Both the position numbers and the translations under genes were made by a program. Positions 13,134 to 14,350 of a DNA stretch of 14,350 nucleotides are shown here, piece after piece. The notes below the pieces were generated by a model. The model saw only the letters and a list, made by a program, of their open reading frames with translations, made no database searches and had not been told where the DNA came from. The stretch spans positions 1-14,350 of the forward strand of contig JADGPB010000019.1 of assembly GCA_017882655.1 (NCBI GenBank). Reading direction: 5' to 3'. Source of the DNA: Propionibacteriales bacterium (GTDB taxonomy: Bacteria > Actinomycetota > Actinomycetes > Propionibacteriales > Propionibacteriaceae). How positions within the stretch are numbered: the stretch's first letter is position 1; the number at the start of each line of letters is the position of its first letter.

Positions 13134-14135
13134 TCAGCGTACGAGGCCGGCCTGGCTCAGGGTGTAGCCGGCACCGACCGCGAGCGGCAGGCAGACGAGG
13201 AAGCTCAGAACCAGCACCAGCACAGCGCCGCCGATCCGCTGACCCGCCGTGACGACGTGGGGACGAAGCGCGTAGTACGTGGCGAGGATGATCCCGGTGA
13301 TGAGGATCGCCATCATGCCGCAGAGGACCGCGATGCCGAGGAGCGTGATGGGGCTCGTCGTGAGGCGGACGATGAATGTGCGCTGGTACACGAGGTAGCC
13401 GACCCCACCGACGAGCAGCACGAAGCAGAGCAGCGTGAAGATCCCCTCGAACCAGCGACGCGCTTTGAGGAACCCGAGGCCGGGCAGGATCGTGCCGGCG
13501 ATGGTCCAGCCGATCGCGCCCGGGAACGACGTGACGTCCGGATCTGCGACGACTGGCTCCGCGCGGCGCACGCCCGGTGCCTCTTCCAGTGCTGCTTCGT
13601 GCGACGCCGACGCAAGGTGCTGCAGAGGTGCCTGGTCGGGCGCTGGTGCCAGGCGCTGCACTGGTGACTGGTCAGGCGCTGGTGCCAACCGCTGCTCGGG
13701 TGCTCGGTACAGGGCGGCCAGCTGGTCCTGCGCTACCGGGGGCTGCGCTGGAGCGAGTTGTTGCTCTGGTGCTCGGTAGAGGTCTGCCGGAGGGGCTTCT
13801 GCTGCCGGGGGCTGTGCTGGGGCCAGTGGCTCCTGGGGTGCTCGGTACATCGCATCCATGGGGGCAGCCGGTGCCTGGTACGGCGCATCCAGGTGGGCAG
13901 GCGGTGCCTGGTACGGCGCGTCGAGGTGGGCGTCCGGTGCCTGGTACGGCGCGGGCGCGAAATCTCCCGCGGGCGCTGGGAACGGCGCTGGTGGGAGGTA
14001 CCGCTCCTGCGCTCGTTGCGGCGTCGGTGGAAGGTACGGGTCTTGAGCCCGCTGCGGCGCCGGATCCGCGTACGGCTCCAGTGCCCGCTGCGGCACTGGG
14101 TCCTCGCCCGGCCCTGCCTGGTAGGGCTCCGTCAT
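13134..14135 (-). CDS. Pro/Ala/Gln-rich membrane protein; resembles an LCP-type N-terminal membrane module lacking the LCP domain
   Basis: A 333-residue protein in two parts. Residues 1-205 are low-complexity and Pro/Ala/Gln-rich, with tandem repeats (PQRAQDPYLPP; APYQAPPAHLD; LYRAPEQQLAPAQPP). Residues 207-333 are hydrophobic: a short amphipathic segment (SFPGAIGWTIAGTILPGLGFLKARRWFEG), then helices at about 233-252, 263-288 (TLLGIAVLCGMMAILITGIIL) and 305-325, ending SQAGLVR. Segments such as ILPGLGFLKARR, ALRPHVVTAGQR and PLAVGAGYTLSQ recall the membrane module in front of the LCP domain in some actinobacterial LytR-CpsA-Psr proteins (from memory, not searched). Here the protein stops there. 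The start is the ATG at 14135-14133 because AGGGAGG sits about 5 nt before it; the open frame reaches 14216 but has no such site. The N-terminus is probably cytoplasmic. Its role is unknown; a scaffold or cell-envelope link is speculative. Confidence 0.75.
   Translation of the reverse strand: MTEPYQAGPGEDPVPQRALEPYADPAPQRAQDPYLPPTPQRAQERYLPPAPFPAPAGDFAPAPYQAPDAHLDAPYQAPPAHLDAPYQAPAAPMDAMYRAPQEPLAPAQPPAAEAPPADLYRAPEQQLAPAQPPVAQDQLAALYRAPEQRLAPAPDQSPVQRLAPAPDQAPLQHLASASHEAALEEAPGVRRAEPVVADPDVTSFPGAIGWTIAGTILPGLGFLKARRWFEGIFTLLCFVLLVGGVGYLVYQRTFIVRLTTSPITLLGIAVLCGMMAILITGIILATYYALRPHVVTAGQRIGGAVLVLVLSFLVCLPLAVGAGYTLSQAGLVR
13699..13847 (-). repeat. Tandem 69-bp (23-residue) repeat in the Pro-rich gene
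   Basis: The 11-mer GGTGCTCGGTA recurs at 13699-13709, 13768-13778 and 13837-13847, a strict 69-bp period encoding YRAP-headed units (YRAPEQxLAPAQPP). The units between the shared words have diverged. Confidence 0.7.
13870..13952 (-). repeat. Tandem 33-bp (11-residue) repeat in the Pro-rich gene
   Basis: The 17-mer GGTGCCTGGTACGGCGC is identical at 13870-13886, 13903-13919 and 13936-13952, a strict 33-bp period encoding APYQAPxAHLD-like units. The identity at DNA level implies recent slippage or duplication. Confidence 0.8.
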
Positions 14136-14220
14136 GCCAACCTCCCTGGAAGGACTGTCAGTCATCGTAACGGTCGCAGTTATGTCAGGAAGCTGACCCC
14201 TGGACTTACCTCTCATTCAG

Positions 14221-14250
14221 TTGGTTGCGCGTGCCGGAGACCGGTAACAT
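14221..14250 (+). promoter_or_regulatory. Promoter of tRNA-Ser(GCU)
   Basis: TTGGTT (14221-14226) and TAACAT (14245-14250) are 18 bp apart, and the tRNA begins 14 bp after the -10, a typical arrangement. It is divergent from the Pro-rich gene, whose own promoter (possibly TACGAT on the minus strand at 14169-14164) is less clear. Confidence 0.55.
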
Positions 14251-14263
14251 GCCCAAGGCAAAA

Positions 14264-14350
14264 GGAGGCGTCGCCTAGTACGGTCTATGGCGCCCGCCTG
14301 CTAAGCGGGTTTGGGACACAAATCCCATCGCGAGTTCAAATCTCGCCGCC
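14264..14350 (+). tRNA. tRNA-Ser (anticodon GCU), 3' end cut by window edge
   Basis: Acceptor 5' strand GGAGGCG (14264-14270); only CGCC of its partner is inside the window (14347-14350). The anticodon stem CCCGC/GCGGG has loop CTGCTAA, anticodon GCT at 14300-14302. A long variable arm (TTTGGGACACAAATCCCAT) marks serine. The T-arm GCGAG-TTCAAAT-CTCGC is complete. About four bases are missing. It is the second serine isoacceptor within 1.8 kb. Confidence 0.95.

Noticed and set aside
13577..14170. Plus-strand Gly/Val/Leu-rich frame opposite the Pro-rich gene
   Set aside because: It is the reverse image of the repeats, with no ribosome site; the minus frame continues into real membrane helices.

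Overview
The window looks like chromosomal DNA of a high-GC actinobacterium. GC is high throughout, GTG starts occur beside ATG, at least one start looks leaderless, both tRNA-Ser genes fit actinobacterial form (the complete one lacks an encoded CCA), and the protein families (LigB-type ATP ligase, slipin, DUF1295, PIG3-like reductase) fit. I cannot name the genus. No phage, integrase, transposase, CRISPR or toxin-antitoxin genes were seen. Most of the window is housekeeping and transport genes; the unusual signals are in the intergenic DNA and in domain architecture.

Layout. (1) 1-865: 3' part of murQ (MurNAc-6-P etherase), plus strand, entering from the left edge. (2) 878-953: a 76-bp element bounded by 15-bp perfect inverted repeats, between convergent genes. 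(3) 976-4790, minus strand: slipin/SPFH protein, then ligB-type DNA ligase, then a DUF1295 membrane enzyme and a LysE exporter joined by a 4-nt ATGA overlap. (4) 4791-5211: a non-coding stretch with a tRNA-Ser-like remnant, small hairpins and a 51-bp near-perfect palindrome. (5) 5212-6200, plus strand: a 63-codon fragment matching only the extreme C-terminus of GlcD-type FAD-linked oxidases, overlapping an alpha/beta hydrolase by ATGA. (6) 6202-6435: a hairpin, then six ~19-bp units (three inverted, three direct). (7) 6436-10234: a two-gene heterodimeric ABC exporter. (8) 10248-12477, minus strand: MFS transporter and NAD(P)H:quinone oxidoreductase. (9) 12561-14350: tRNA-Ser(UGA), a small membrane protein, a Pro/Ala/Gln-rich membrane protein on the opposite strand, and tRNA-Ser(GCU), cut by the right edge.

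How they work together. The best-supported functional unit is the ABC pair. The first subunit has lost Walker A, the Walker B aspartate, the Q-loop Gln and the switch His, but keeps LSGGQ. The second keeps all of those but has lost LSGGQ. Together they would form one intact ATP site and one dead site. The DNA ligase, DUF1295 and LysE genes may share a transcript. The hydrolase was probably once in an operon with a full FAD-linked oxidase of which only the tail remains. The minus-strand membrane protein at 13134-14135 resembles the N-terminal membrane module of some LCP-family proteins but ends where the LCP domain would begin. I see no clear case for a new multi-gene system; the candidates for follow-up are the complementary ABC pair, the 51-bp palindrome at the truncated oxidase, the six-unit repeat cluster and the tRNA-like remnant.
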